Both the position numbers and the translations under genes were made by a program. The notes below the pieces were generated by a model, which worked only from the letters and a program-made list of their open reading frames with translations, did not search any database and had not been told where the DNA came from. Shown here piece by piece: positions 32,555-40,800 of a stretch of 54,804 nt of DNA. The stretch's first letter is position 1. Each line of letters begins with the position of its first letter. The DNA comes from Clostridiales bacterium (lineage in GTDB: Bacteria; Bacillota; Clostridia; Oscillospirales; Oscillospiraceae), in assembly GCA_902363045.1 (NCBI GenBank), contig CABIYX010000024.1, positions 1-54,804 of the forward strand, in the 5' to 3' direction.

Positions 32555-34441
32555 GTGAACAGAAAGCAGAAGAAAATGCTCGTCCGAATCGTGCTCGCGG
32601 CGGCCATGGTGATCTGCCTGGGGCTTCTCCCGGTCCAGGGTCTGCTCCGGCTGGCGCTCTACCTCACCACCTATCTGGTGATTGGCTATGACATTCTGAG
32701 AAAGGCCGGCAGGGGGATCTTGAACCGGCAGGTCTTTGATGAAAACTTCCTGATGGCGGTCGCTACCGTGGGCGCCTTCGCCCTGGCCATCTATACCCGC
32801 AGCGGGGACTACACCGAGGCCATTGCCGTCATGCTGTTCTATCAGATCGGCGAGCTGTTCCAGAGTTATGCCGTTGGTAAGAGCCGTAAGAACATCAGTG
32901 CCCTCATGGATATCCGCCCCGACTATGCCAATGTAGAACGAAATGGAAAGCTGGAGCAGGTAGATCCCGACGAGGTATCAATCGGCAGCATGATCGTGGT
33001 CCAGCCCGGCGAAAAGGTCCCTCTGGACGGCGAGGTCATCGAGGGCAGCTCCACACTGAACACCAGCGCCCTCACCGGCGAGAGCCTGCCCCGGGAGATC
33101 CAGGCCGGTGAGGCGGTCATCAGCGGCTGCATCAATATGACCGGCGTGCTGAAGATCCGCACCACCAAGGAGTTCGGCGAGTCCACGGTCTCCAAGATTT
33201 TGGATCTGGTGGAAAATGCCAGCTCCCGTAAGTCCAAATCCGAGGACTTCATTTCCAAGTTTGCACGAATCTATACCCCTGCTGTCTGTTATGCAGCGTT
33301 AGCATTGGCCATCCTGCCGCCGCTGGGACAGCTGCTGCTTCTGGGCGCGGCCCCCGCCTGGGGAACCTGGCTCTACCGCGCCCTCACCTTTCTGGTCATC
33401 AGCTGCCCCTGTGCCCTGGTCATCAGCATCCCCCTGAGCTTTTTTGCCGGTCTGGGCGGGGCCAGCAAGGAGGGCGTGCTCATCAAGGGCTCCAATTATC
33501 TGGAGACCCTGTCTCAGGCACGGTATGTTGTCTTTGACAAGACGGGCACCCTCACCCGGGGCGTGTTTGAGGTCAACGCCGTCCACCACAATAAAATGAG
33601 CCAGGAGCAGCTGCTGGAATACGCCGCCCTGGCGGAGAGCGCATCCTCCCACCCCATCAGCAAGAGCCTCCAGCGGGCCTATGGACAGGAGATCGACCGC
33701 AGCAGGGTAACAGATATTCAGGAAATCAGCGGAAACGGTGTTACGGCCAAAGTAGACGGCATTTCGGTGGCCGCAGGCAACGATAAGTTGATGCGCCGTT
33801 TGGGCATTGAGCCCATCCCCTGCCACCATGTGGGCACCATCATCCACATGGCTGTGGACGGGGCCTACGCCGGTCACATCGTCATCTCCGATGTAGTCAA
33901 GGAGCATTCTAAGGAGGCCATTCAGGAGCTCAAACGCGCGGGCGTAAAGCAGACCGTCATGCTCACCGGCGACGCCACGCGGGTGGCTGAAGCGGTCGCC
34001 TCCGACCTGTGTGTGGACCGGGTGTTCAGCGAGCTGCTGCCCGCCGACAAGGTCTCCAAAGTGGAGGAGCTGCTGGAAGGCAAGGGAGAGAAGGAGAAGC
34101 TGGCCTTCGTGGGCGACGGCATCAACGATGCCCCGGTGCTGTCCCGTGCGGACATCGGCATCGCCATGGGCGCCATGGGCTCCGACGCCGCCATTGAGGC
34201 CGCCGACGTGGTACTGATGGACGACGACCCGCTGAAGATTGCCAAGGCCATCAAGATCTCCCGCAAGTGCATTCGCATCGTCTACCAGAACATCGCCTTT
34301 GCCCTGACGGTCAAATTCGCCTGTATGGCCCTGGGGGCTGTGGGCATCGCCAATATGTGGCTGGCCATCTTCGCCGACGTGGGCGTGATGATCCTGGCCA
34401 TCCTTAACGCCATCCGCGCCCTGTTTGTACGCAGGCTGTGA
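32555..34441 (+). CDS. Heavy-metal P1B-type ATPase (CadA/ZntA group)
   Basis: The 628-residue efflux pump has the P-type order: actuator TGES, transmembrane SCPCALVIS metal site, phosphorylation motif DKTGTLTRG, ATP-binding SSHPISKSL (HP motif) and hinge GDGINDAPVLSRADIGIAMG. There is no N-terminal HMA domain; that function is the separate gene upstream. The GTG at 32555 has GGAAGGAGG at 7 nt; an ATG six codons earlier lies within the ribosome binding site. Substrates are probably Zn, Cd or Pb, given the CPC motif and the CadC-like repressor. Confidence 0.92.
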   Translation: MNRKQKKMLVRIVLAAAMVICLGLLPVQGLLRLALYLTTYLVIGYDILRKAGRGILNRQVFDENFLMAVATVGAFALAIYTRSGDYTEAIAVMLFYQIGELFQSYAVGKSRKNISALMDIRPDYANVERNGKLEQVDPDEVSIGSMIVVQPGEKVPLDGEVIEGSSTLNTSALTGESLPREIQAGEAVISGCINMTGVLKIRTTKEFGESTVSKILDLVENASSRKSKSEDFISKFARIYTPAVCYAALALAILPPLGQLLLLGAAPAWGTWLYRALTFLVISCPCALVISIPLSFFAGLGGASKEGVLIKGSNYLETLSQARYVVFDKTGTLTRGVFEVNAVHHNKMSQEQLLEYAALAESASSHPISKSLQRAYGQEIDRSRVTDIQEISGNGVTAKVDGISVAAGNDKLMRRLGIEPIPCHHVGTIIHMAVDGAYAGHIVISDVVKEHSKEAIQELKRAGVKQTVMLTGDATRVAEAVASDLCVDRVFSELLPADKVSKVEELLEGKGEKEKLAFVGDGINDAPVLSRADIGIAMGAMGSDAAIEAADVVLMDDDPLKIAKAIKISRKCIRIVYQNIAFALTVKFACMALGAVGIANMWLAIFADVGVMILAILNAIRALFVRRL

Positions 34442-34449
34442 GACACGAA

Positions 34450-34482
34450 ACCGGCGGGACCGCGATACACGGTCCCGCCGGT
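34450..34482. terminator. Bidirectional hairpin between ATPase gene and ogt
   Basis: The perfect 13-bp stem ACCGGCGGGACCG overlaps the first base of the ogt stop codon and separates convergent genes. Confidence 0.75.
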
Positions 34483-35012
34483 CAGACTTCCCCCCGGTCC
34501 GCCGGAGCTGGACAGGCTTTCCCCGCGGCCTCCAGCGCCAACAGCCAGCGCTTCCGCTCCAGGCCGCCGGCATATCCGGTCAGGCTGCCGTCCGCCCCCA
34601 CCACCCGGTGGCACGGCACCAAAACAGAGAGTGGATTGCGGGCCACGGCTCCGCCCACCGCCTGGGCCGGCATACCGGGCCGCCCCAGCCGCTCCGCCGC
34701 GTACACGGCCAGCGTTCCATAGGTGACGGTGCTCCCATACGGGATCTGCCGCAGCAGTTCCCACACGGTCTGCTGAAACGGGGTGCCGCTCCAGTGGATG
34801 GGCGGCTGGAACTCCGGCTCATGGCCGGAGAAGTAGCAGTCCAGCCACCGTTCCGCCTCCGACAGAAAGGGGTGCTCCCCCTCCCGGCTGCCGGGCTCCA
34901 GCCCCCGTCCAAAATGCTCCGCACCCCGAAACCAGATCCCGACCAGCCCCCTGTCATCCGCCGCCAACAGCATCTCCCCCAACGGAGAGCGGTACTTCTT
35001 CTGATACTGCAC
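34482..35012 (-). CDS. ogt: Methylated-DNA-protein-cysteine methyltransferase
   Basis: The 176-residue repair protein removes methyl from O6-methylguanine in a suicide reaction. The active cysteine lies in VLVPCHRVVG, and the helix-turn-helix PYGSTVTYGTLA precedes it. I place the start at GTG 35012, which gives normal length. An earlier in-frame GTG at 35066 lies 13 nt after the previous stop and lacks a ribosome binding site. It follows the XRE-regulated membrane gene on the same strand. Confidence 0.9.
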   Translation of the reverse strand: MQYQKKYRSPLGEMLLAADDRGLVGIWFRGAEHFGRGLEPGSREGEHPFLSEAERWLDCYFSGHEPEFQPPIHWSGTPFQQTVWELLRQIPYGSTVTYGTLAVYAAERLGRPGMPAQAVGGAVARNPLSVLVPCHRVVGADGSLTGYAGGLERKRWLLALEAAGKACPAPADRGEV

Positions 35013-35081
35013 CGTAAGCCATCTTCTTTCTTGTCTTTTCCTGTCTCTTTCCAGCGTGGAAGCCACCGGGCACCGGACGGG

Positions 35082-35507
35082 TCACATCCGCCGGGACCAG
35101 CGCCCGACATTGACCATGTAAAAAACGCAGTGCAGCACGATGGCCGCCGATACAAGGGCGATATACAGCCCGCCCCGCGTCACCAGGGTCAGCAGCCACA
35201 GCCCCCACAGCAGATACAGGCTCCAGTACCAGCTGGAGTAGGCCGCCTTTTCCCGGATGGTCACATTCCGCTCGTCCCGCTCCCCCCGTTCGATCTCCTT
35301 CCGCTCCTCGGGGGTCCAGCTCCGTTCCACGCGCGCCATGATCAGGCGGGAGCCAGCCACCCCGCCCAGGATCCCGGCCGCCCCGAAGCAAAGTCCGCTC
35401 ACTGGGGAGGAGAGCCGCTCCCCCAGCATCAGCGCGCCGGCAAAAAGCCCCACAGCTATCACTAGAACAGCCCCCAGCAGCACGGTCTCTTTATGGATGT
35501 GTTTCAT
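35082..35507 (-). CDS. Small membrane protein co-transcribed with XRE regulator
   Basis: The 141-residue protein has four predicted membrane helices in two pairs around a charged central segment (residues about 60-90, EERKEIERGERDERN). Such proteins commonly pair with YozG-like XRE regulators in Firmicutes. GGAGG precedes the ATG. Function is unknown. Confidence 0.78.
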   Translation of the reverse strand: MKHIHKETVLLGAVLVIAVGLFAGALMLGERLSSPVSGLCFGAAGILGGVAGSRLIMARVERSWTPEERKEIERGERDERNVTIREKAAYSSWYWSLYLLWGLWLLTLVTRGGLYIALVSAAIVLHCVFYMVNVGRWSRRM

Positions 35508-35528
35508 TCCAGCACCCTCCTGTCGTTT

Positions 35529-35550
35529 CCGCTCCGCCCAGGCGGAGCGG
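35529..35550 (-). terminator. Intercistronic hairpin
   Basis: The perfect 10-bp stem CCGCTCCGCC with a 2-nt loop lies between the XRE stop and the ribosome binding site of the membrane gene. It lacks a T tract and may tune translation or mRNA stability. Confidence 0.5.
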
Positions 35551-35555
35551 TTCTG

Positions 35556-35756
35556 TCATTCGTCCCCGTCAAACAGGAACACCGCCTCAATGGTCAGGTC
35601 AAAATAACGGGCGATCCGGTGGGCCAGCAGCAATGAGGCGTTGTACCGCCCACTCTCCAGTGAAATAATGGTCTGGCGGGTAACGTCCACCGCCTCTGCC
35701 AGCTCCGCCTGGGACAGCTTCCGCTCCTTCCGCAGCTCCGCGATCCGGTTGGTCAT
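35556..35756 (-). CDS. XRE-family regulator (YozG/Cro-like)
   Basis: The 66-residue protein is a single helix-turn-helix domain (RIAELRKERKLSQAELAEA, then RQTIISLESGRYNAS). The ATG at 35756 has GAGGGGG at 5 nt. Its own promoter is overlapped by two near-identical palindromes (35776-35793 and 35823-35840), which strongly suggests autorepression. It precedes a membrane gene and ogt on the same strand. Confidence 0.9.
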   Translation of the reverse strand: MTNRIAELRKERKLSQAELAEAVDVTRQTIISLESGRYNASLLLAHRIARYFDLTIEAVFLFDGDE

Positions 35757-35775
35757 GCCATCCCCCTCTCTCATT

Positions 35776-35840
35776 TGTAAAGCTCGCTTTACACCTTAAA
35801 GTATAACATCTCTCCCGCAATATGTCAAGCCAGCTTTACA
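35776..35840 (-). promoter_or_regulatory. XRE promoter with twin palindromic operators
   Basis: The minus-strand promoter is TTGACA (35823-35828), 17 nt, TATACT (35800-35805). Operator 1, TGTAAAGC-TC-GCTTTACA (35776-35793), covers the transcription start. Operator 2, TGTCAAGC-CA-GCTTTACA (35823-35840), covers the minus-35. Their centres are 47 bp apart. Confidence 0.85.
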
Positions 35841-35874
35841 CATCTTCTGCTCCGGCCTTCCCGCCCCGCCGCCC

Positions 35875-35903
35875 TTGTCCCACCGGGAGGCCCGTGGTAT
35901 AAT
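35875..35903 (+). promoter_or_regulatory. Promoter of the two-component system
   Basis: TTGTCC (35875-35880), 17 nt, TATAAT (35898-35903), 53 nt before the response regulator start. Confidence 0.75.
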
Positions 35904-35955
35904 ATGCTGAAATCAGCCCCGCGGCGGACCGTGGGGCTGCGGGAGGGCGGACTGT

Positions 35956-36615
35956 ATGGACGATATTCTGATCGTAGAGGATGACCAGGCGCTCAGTCAG
36001 GGCATCCGGCTGGGCCTGGAGGGGGAGGGCCGGAGGTTCGTCCAGGCGTCCACCCTGGCACACGGGGAGCGCGCTCTGGAGGAGCGGGTCTTTTCCCTGG
36101 TGGTGCTGGATCTGAACCTCCCGGACGGCAGCGGCCTGGAGCTGCTCCGCCGCCTGCGGACCCACTCCGCGCTGCCGGTGCTCATTCTCACCGCCAACGA
36201 CCTGGAGCTGGACCAGGTCACCGGCCTGGAGCTGGGGGCGGACGACTATGTGACCAAGCCCTTCTCCCTGGCGGTCCTGAGGGCCAGGGTGAATAACCTG
36301 CTGCGCCGCGCCCACTCCCACAGCGCTGTGCTGGAGCTGCCCCCCTTTACCTTCGACTTCCAGAAGATGGCCTACACCCGGAATGGCGTCCCGCTGGAGC
36401 TGTCCCGAACGGAGCAGCGGCTGCTGCGCCTGCTGGCGGAGCACCGGGGGCAGACCCTGTCCCGGGCGCGCCTGCTGGAGCAGGTCTGGGACGGCGGGGA
36501 ATTTGTGGATGAGAACGCCCTGTCGGTGGCTGTGAAGCGCCTGCGGTCCAAGCTCACCGACGCCCCCATCCGGACAATATACGGCGTGGGCTATGTCTGG
36601 GCGGTGGAGCCATGA
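35956..36615 (+). CDS. OmpR-family response regulator
   Basis: The 219-residue regulator has a receiver domain (acidic pair EDD near residues 8-10, phospho-acceptor Asp in VVLDLNLPDGSG, Lys in VTKPFS) and a C-terminal winged helix (residues about 125-217). It overlaps the kinase gene by ATGA. Target genes are unknown, and no transporter is adjacent on the same strand. Confidence 0.92.
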   Translation: MDDILIVEDDQALSQGIRLGLEGEGRRFVQASTLAHGERALEERVFSLVVLDLNLPDGSGLELLRRLRTHSALPVLILTANDLELDQVTGLELGADDYVTKPFSLAVLRARVNNLLRRAHSHSAVLELPPFTFDFQKMAYTRNGVPLELSRTEQRLLRLLAEHRGQTLSRARLLEQVWDGGEFVDENALSVAVKRLRSKLTDAPIRTIYGVGYVWAVEP

Positions 36616-37517
36616 CCGCTTCGCTTCTGCTTCTCGTCCTCCTCCCAGCTGTGGGGGGCGTTCTGTTCGGCCTGTACCACTGGCGGCGCGCCCGAAGGCA
36701 GGCGGACCGGCTGGACCGGATGCTGTCCCGGGCCATTGACGGCAGCTTTCTGGAGGAGTCCTTTGACGAGACCCTGCCCTCCGCCCTGGAGACCCGGCTG
36801 GCCCGCTTCCTGAACGGCTCCGCCGCCTCTGCCCGGGCCCTGGACGAGGAACGGCGGCAGATCGCCGCCCTCATCGCCGACATCTCCCACCAGACCAGGA
36901 CCCCCATCGCCAATCTGCTGCTGTACGCCTCCCTGCTGGAGGAGAGCCCCCTCTCCCCCGCCCAGCAGGGGCAGCTTTGCGCCCTGCGGGGCCAGGCGGA
37001 GAAGCTTGCCTTCCTGATGGAGGCCCTGGTGAAGTCCTCCCGGCTGGACGCCGGGGTCCTCACACTCTCCCCGTCCCTCCACCCCATCCAGCCTCTGCTG
37101 GAGGACGCGGTCGCCCAGGGCGCGGCGGCCGCCGCGGAAAAGGGGATCTCTCTCACCGTCCTGCCCTGTGCCGGCTCCGCCCGCTTTGACGCCAAGTGGA
37201 CGTCGGAGGCCCTGTTCAACGTGGTTGACAACGCCCTGAAATACACCCCGCCCGGGGGCAGCGTCACCCTCTCCGCCGATCGCTATGAATTATTCTGCCG
37301 CATCCGGGTCACCGACAGCGGCCCCGGCATCCCGGAGGAGGAGCAGGCCCAGATCTTTTCCCGCTTCTACCGGGGCGCGGCCGTACGGGATCAGGACGGG
37401 CTGGGCCTGGGCCTCTACCTCACCCGGCGTATTCTGATCCGCCAGGGAGGCTATCTCCGCCTCTCCTCCCGGCCCGGGCAGGGCAGTGAGTTTTCCCTCT
37501 ATCTCCCTCTGGAATAA
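36612..37517 (+). CDS. Sensor histidine kinase
   Basis: The 301-residue kinase has one N-terminal membrane helix (about residues 3-24) and essentially no extracytoplasmic domain. The phospho-histidine lies in ISHQTRTP; ATP-binding motifs are NVVDNALKYTPP, TDSGPGIPEEE, FSRFYRG and GLGLGLYL. The lack of an external sensor suggests that it senses the membrane or a partner protein. Confidence 0.92.
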   Translation: MTASLLLLVLLPAVGGVLFGLYHWRRARRQADRLDRMLSRAIDGSFLEESFDETLPSALETRLARFLNGSAASARALDEERRQIAALIADISHQTRTPIANLLLYASLLEESPLSPAQQGQLCALRGQAEKLAFLMEALVKSSRLDAGVLTLSPSLHPIQPLLEDAVAQGAAAAAEKGISLTVLPCAGSARFDAKWTSEALFNVVDNALKYTPPGGSVTLSADRYELFCRIRVTDSGPGIPEEEQAQIFSRFYRGAAVRDQDGLGLGLYLTRRILIRQGGYLRLSSRPGQGSEFSLYLPLE

Positions 37518-37520
37518 GGA

Positions 37521-38780
37521 TCATTTCGCTTTTTTATCGATCCACTCTGTGCGGAACTTGGAGTAGACGATCTTCTGCTCGCTGTACAGACCGTAGTACC
37601 CGGAGAGCATATAGGCCACCCCGCAGCATACCGCGTACAGGGTCAGGCTCTCCCCGCCGAACAGCTCGAAGGCCAGCATCAGCGCCGTCATGGGACAGTT
37701 GGTCGCCCCGCAGAACACCGCGGCCATGCCCAGCGCTCCGCCGAAGCCGTGGGGCAGGCCCAGCAGCGGCCCCACCGTGGTCCCAAAGGCCGCCCCGGTA
37801 AACAGCACCGGAACGATCTCTCCGCCCCGGAAGCCCGCACCCAGGGTCAGCGCGGTAAACAGGATCTTCATCAAAAACGCCTCCGGGATGGTCTCCCCGG
37901 CCAGCATCCGGCGGATCACCCCATCCCCCGCGCCATTGTAGTCCTGACTGCCCACCAGCAGGGTAAGGGCCAGCACCAGCGCTCCGCCGGCAGCAGCCCG
38001 AAGCAGGGGATTGGGGAAATATTTGGCGTACAGCTTGGGGGCGGTGTGAAGTACCTTGCAGAACAGGATGGACACCAGCGCGCACAGGAGCCCCAGCGCC
38101 GCTGCCTGCACCATGGAGAGGGGGCCCAGCTCCAGGACCCGGCCGATCTCATAGCCCGGGCTCTGGTGCAGGCCGAAGCCCTGGGCCACCTGGAGCGCGG
38201 TCAGAGAGGCCACCACACAGGGGACCAGCGCCGCGTAGTACATCACGCCCACGCTCACCACCTCCATGGAGAAGCACACCGCCGTCAGCGGCGTGCCGAA
38301 CAGGGCGGAGAAGGCGGCGGACATCCCGCACATCACCATCACCCGGCTGTCCTTGGCGTCCAGGCGGATCTCCCGCCCCACCCAGGCCGCCAGGGAGCCG
38401 CCCAGCTGGAGGGCCGCGCCCTCCCGCCCGGCGGAGCCGCCCACCAAATGGGTCACAATGGTGGACAGAAAGATCAGCGGCGCGGTGCGCAGCTTCAGCG
38501 GCTCCGCCTCACGCACCGCGGCCAGCACCAGATTAGTCCCCTGGTCCTTCTCCATCCGGCACACCCGGTACAGCAGCACGATGGCCATTCCCCCAACGGG
38601 GAGCAGCCACAGGATCCAGGGCTCCCGCACCCGCAGCTCCGCCGCCCAGTCGATCCCCAGGTGGAAGGCAGCCGCCACGCCCCCCACCAGCAGTCCGATC
38701 CCCGCTGAGTACAGCAGCCACTTGAGAAACAGCATCCCCTGCTTCATCCAGCGGCCCATCCGGCTCTCCGTTTGCTCCAT
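37521..38780 (-). CDS. CLC family anion channel/transporter (CLC-F-like)
   Basis: The 419-residue membrane protein has 10-11 helices. The gating glutamate motif is GGSAGREGAALQ (Glu 120). The usual selectivity motif GSGIP is replaced by QGTNLV (residues 80-85). This pattern resembles the fluoride-specific branch (EriC-F/CLC-F) more than chloride transporters. The ATG follows AAGGAG. No fluoride riboswitch is recognisable upstream. Confidence 0.85.
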   Translation of the reverse strand: MEQTESRMGRWMKQGMLFLKWLLYSAGIGLLVGGVAAAFHLGIDWAAELRVREPWILWLLPVGGMAIVLLYRVCRMEKDQGTNLVLAAVREAEPLKLRTAPLIFLSTIVTHLVGGSAGREGAALQLGGSLAAWVGREIRLDAKDSRVMVMCGMSAAFSALFGTPLTAVCFSMEVVSVGVMYYAALVPCVVASLTALQVAQGFGLHQSPGYEIGRVLELGPLSMVQAAALGLLCALVSILFCKVLHTAPKLYAKYFPNPLLRAAAGGALVLALTLLVGSQDYNGAGDGVIRRMLAGETIPEAFLMKILFTALTLGAGFRGGEIVPVLFTGAAFGTTVGPLLGLPHGFGGALGMAAVFCGATNCPMTALMLAFELFGGESLTLYAVCCGVAYMLSGYYGLYSEQKIVYSKFRTEWIDKKAK

Positions 38781-39092
38781 TTTTCTCTCTCCTTTTCCGG
38801 TGCGCGCCCTCCGCGCTCCACAGCGTCCCTCATTCCATGCGGACCGGCCCCGCCCGAGCCCCGTTCTCCCGCTCCGGGGGCGTCCGCCATGTCACTGCTA
38901 TTGTACCACAGCCCCGGCGCGGAGGAAAGCCTCTGACTGTGCGGAGGAGATCTGCTGTTTGCCCCGGGCCTGCGGGAGCGCTCCCCCGCGCATCCAAGCC
39001 TGGACTTTTCTTCACCGCTGTGGTATCATCGTACCGTTATGCCCGGAGCCATCCGGCCTCCCTTTGATCCTTCAGAAAGAGAGTTGATCCCC

Positions 39093-40070
39093 TTGCAGCA
39101 GCTGTCCGGCACCCTTCTGAATCTCGCGCTCTATCTGGCTCTGGTGGTCCTGGGGGCCTTCCTGGGCTCCCGCCCCGCCGTCCAGTCCCGCCCCATGCCC
39201 TGGCTGGGGCGCTTTCAGACCGCCGCCCTTCTGCTCCTCATCGTCACGCTGGGGGCGGAGCTGGGGGCAAACGATGAGATCGTGACCTCCCTGGCCACCA
39301 TCGGCCTCAACGCGCTCATCATCACCCTCACCTCCATGATCGGCAGTCTGCTGGCCGTCCACATCCTGCGGAAGCATCTGCTGAAGCTGGATGCCCAGGG
39401 GCGCTCCCGGAAGGAGGCCGCCCAGGAGGAGACCGCCCGGGAAAAGAACCAGGTCCATGTGGATCACAGCCTCACCATTTTGATCGTGGCCACTGTGGTC
39501 CTCGGGATGCTGGCCGGTCACCTTCTCCTGCCCGCCTCCGTCACCGCCCATTGCGGCGCGGTGATCAATCTGGGACTCTATCTTCTGCTCTTCCTGGTCG
39601 GTCTGGACATGGGGCGGCAGGGAAATATGCTTCAGGACATCCGGGCGGCAGGATTCCGGGTGTTCCTGGTCCCCCTGGCCGCGGCGGTCGGCACCCTGGC
39701 TCTCACCGCGCTGGTGGGACTCTTTCTCCCCATGGGCGCCAAGGACTGCGCCGCCGCAGCCGCCGGCTTCGGCTGGTACTCCCTGGCTCCCACCCTGCTG
39801 GCCCCCTACTCCCTGAGCGTCTCCGCCACCGCCTTTTTGTCCAACATCATGCATGAGCTTCTCTCCATTGTGGCGGTCCCGGCAGTGGCCCAACGGATCG
39901 GCTACATCGAAGCAGTGGCCCTCCCCGGAGCCACCGCCATGGACACCGTCCTCCCTGTGGTGGTCAGCGCCACCAGCGACCGCATGGCCCTCTACTCCTT
40001 CACCTCCGGGGCGGTCCTCTCCCTGTCCGTCCCCTTCCTGGTGCCCGCCATCATCGCCCTGCCCTTCTAA
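39093..40070 (+). CDS. LysO-type lysine exporter family protein
   Basis: The 325-residue membrane protein belongs to the LysO/YbjE family (DUF340), which exports lysine in E. coli. Marks are LGAELGANDEIV, the central LGLYLLLFLVGLDMGRQG segment, and the conserved GFGWYSLAP and GATAMDTVLPVV segments. I place the start at TTG 39093 (GAGAG at 9 nt); an ATG at 39039 lies almost at the predicted transcription start and lacks a site. A charged cytoplasmic loop (about residues 108-132) separates the halves. Confidence 0.85.
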   Translation: MQQLSGTLLNLALYLALVVLGAFLGSRPAVQSRPMPWLGRFQTAALLLLIVTLGAELGANDEIVTSLATIGLNALIITLTSMIGSLLAVHILRKHLLKLDAQGRSRKEAAQEETAREKNQVHVDHSLTILIVATVVLGMLAGHLLLPASVTAHCGAVINLGLYLLLFLVGLDMGRQGNMLQDIRAAGFRVFLVPLAAAVGTLALTALVGLFLPMGAKDCAAAAAGFGWYSLAPTLLAPYSLSVSATAFLSNIMHELLSIVAVPAVAQRIGYIEAVALPGATAMDTVLPVVVSATSDRMALYSFTSGAVLSLSVPFLVPAIIALPF

Positions 40071-40100
40071 GGCCGGTGGTTTCCCCTGATAAAAATAAAA

Positions 40101-40145
40101 AATCAGCGTCTGGACCCGCGTTCATCGCAGGCTCAGGCGCTGATT
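40101..40145. terminator. Terminator of the cobalamin operon and of the lysO-like gene
   Basis: AATCAGCG (40101-40108) pairs with CGCTGATT (40138-40145) with further internal pairing. On the minus strand it is followed by TTTTTTATTTTT. It lies 4 nt past the cbiC stop. Confidence 0.85.
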
Positions 40146-40149
40146 TCTT

Positions 40150-40800
40150 CTACCGAAGGCCCGCGGCCTGATACAGCAGGGCGTTGCATACAGCCGCCGC
40201 CACTGTGGAGCCCCCCTTGCGGCCCATGGCCACGATGGCCGGGACCCCCATGTCCTGGCACACGGACCAGATCTGTTCCTTACTTTCCACCACATTGACA
40301 AAGCCCACCGGTGCCCCAATGACCAAGGCTGGGTGCATTTTCCCTGCCTCCATCCACTCCGCCAGCCGCAGCAGCGCGGTGGGGGCGTTGCCCACAGCGA
40401 AGATCCCGGCGGGATGCTCCGCCGCCCAGCGGTCCACCGCCGCCGCCGCCCGGGTGGTGTTCTCCGCCCGGGCTCGCTCCGCCACCTGAGGATCCGCCAT
40501 ATAGCAGAAGCGCTCCACGCCCAGCCGCTCGCAGGCCCCCCGGTTCACCCCGGACAGAGCCATATTGGTATCGGTCACCAGTGCCGTCCCGGCCCGGAGG
40601 GCGTCCACTCCCGCCTCCACCGCCCCGGGGGTGAAGCGCAGGCTCCGGGCGTAGTCGAAGTCCGCCGTGGTGTGGATGGCCCGCTTCACCACCGCCTCAC
40701 AGCCGGCGGGGAGGACGATCCCCATGGCCTCCAGCTCCTGGCCGATGATCCTCATACTCTCTCCCTCGATCTCTCTGGGGGTCCCGTGCTCCAGCTTCAC
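40150..40800 (-). CDS. cbiC: Precorrin-8X/cobalt-precorrin-8 methylmutase
   Basis: The 216-residue enzyme moves the C-11 methyl to C-12 to form cobyrinate. The catalytic histidine lies in KRAIHTTADFDYA. Other marks are TDTNMALSG and GAPVGFVNVVESK. The GTG start has AAGGAGG at 7 nt and overlaps the cbiET stop (GTGA). It is the last gene of the operon. Confidence 0.93.
   Translation of the reverse strand: MKLEHGTPREIEGESMRIIGQELEAMGIVLPAGCEAVVKRAIHTTADFDYARSLRFTPGAVEAGVDALRAGTALVTDTNMALSGVNRGACERLGVERFCYMADPQVAERARAENTTRAAAAVDRWAAEHPAGIFAVGNAPTALLRLAEWMEAGKMHPALVIGAPVGFVNVVESKEQIWSVCQDMGVPAIVAMGRKGGSTVAAAVCNALLYQAAGLR

Noticed and set aside
38781..38930. Fluoride riboswitch before the CLC gene
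   Set aside because: The conserved fluoride riboswitch segments are not visible upstream of the start.
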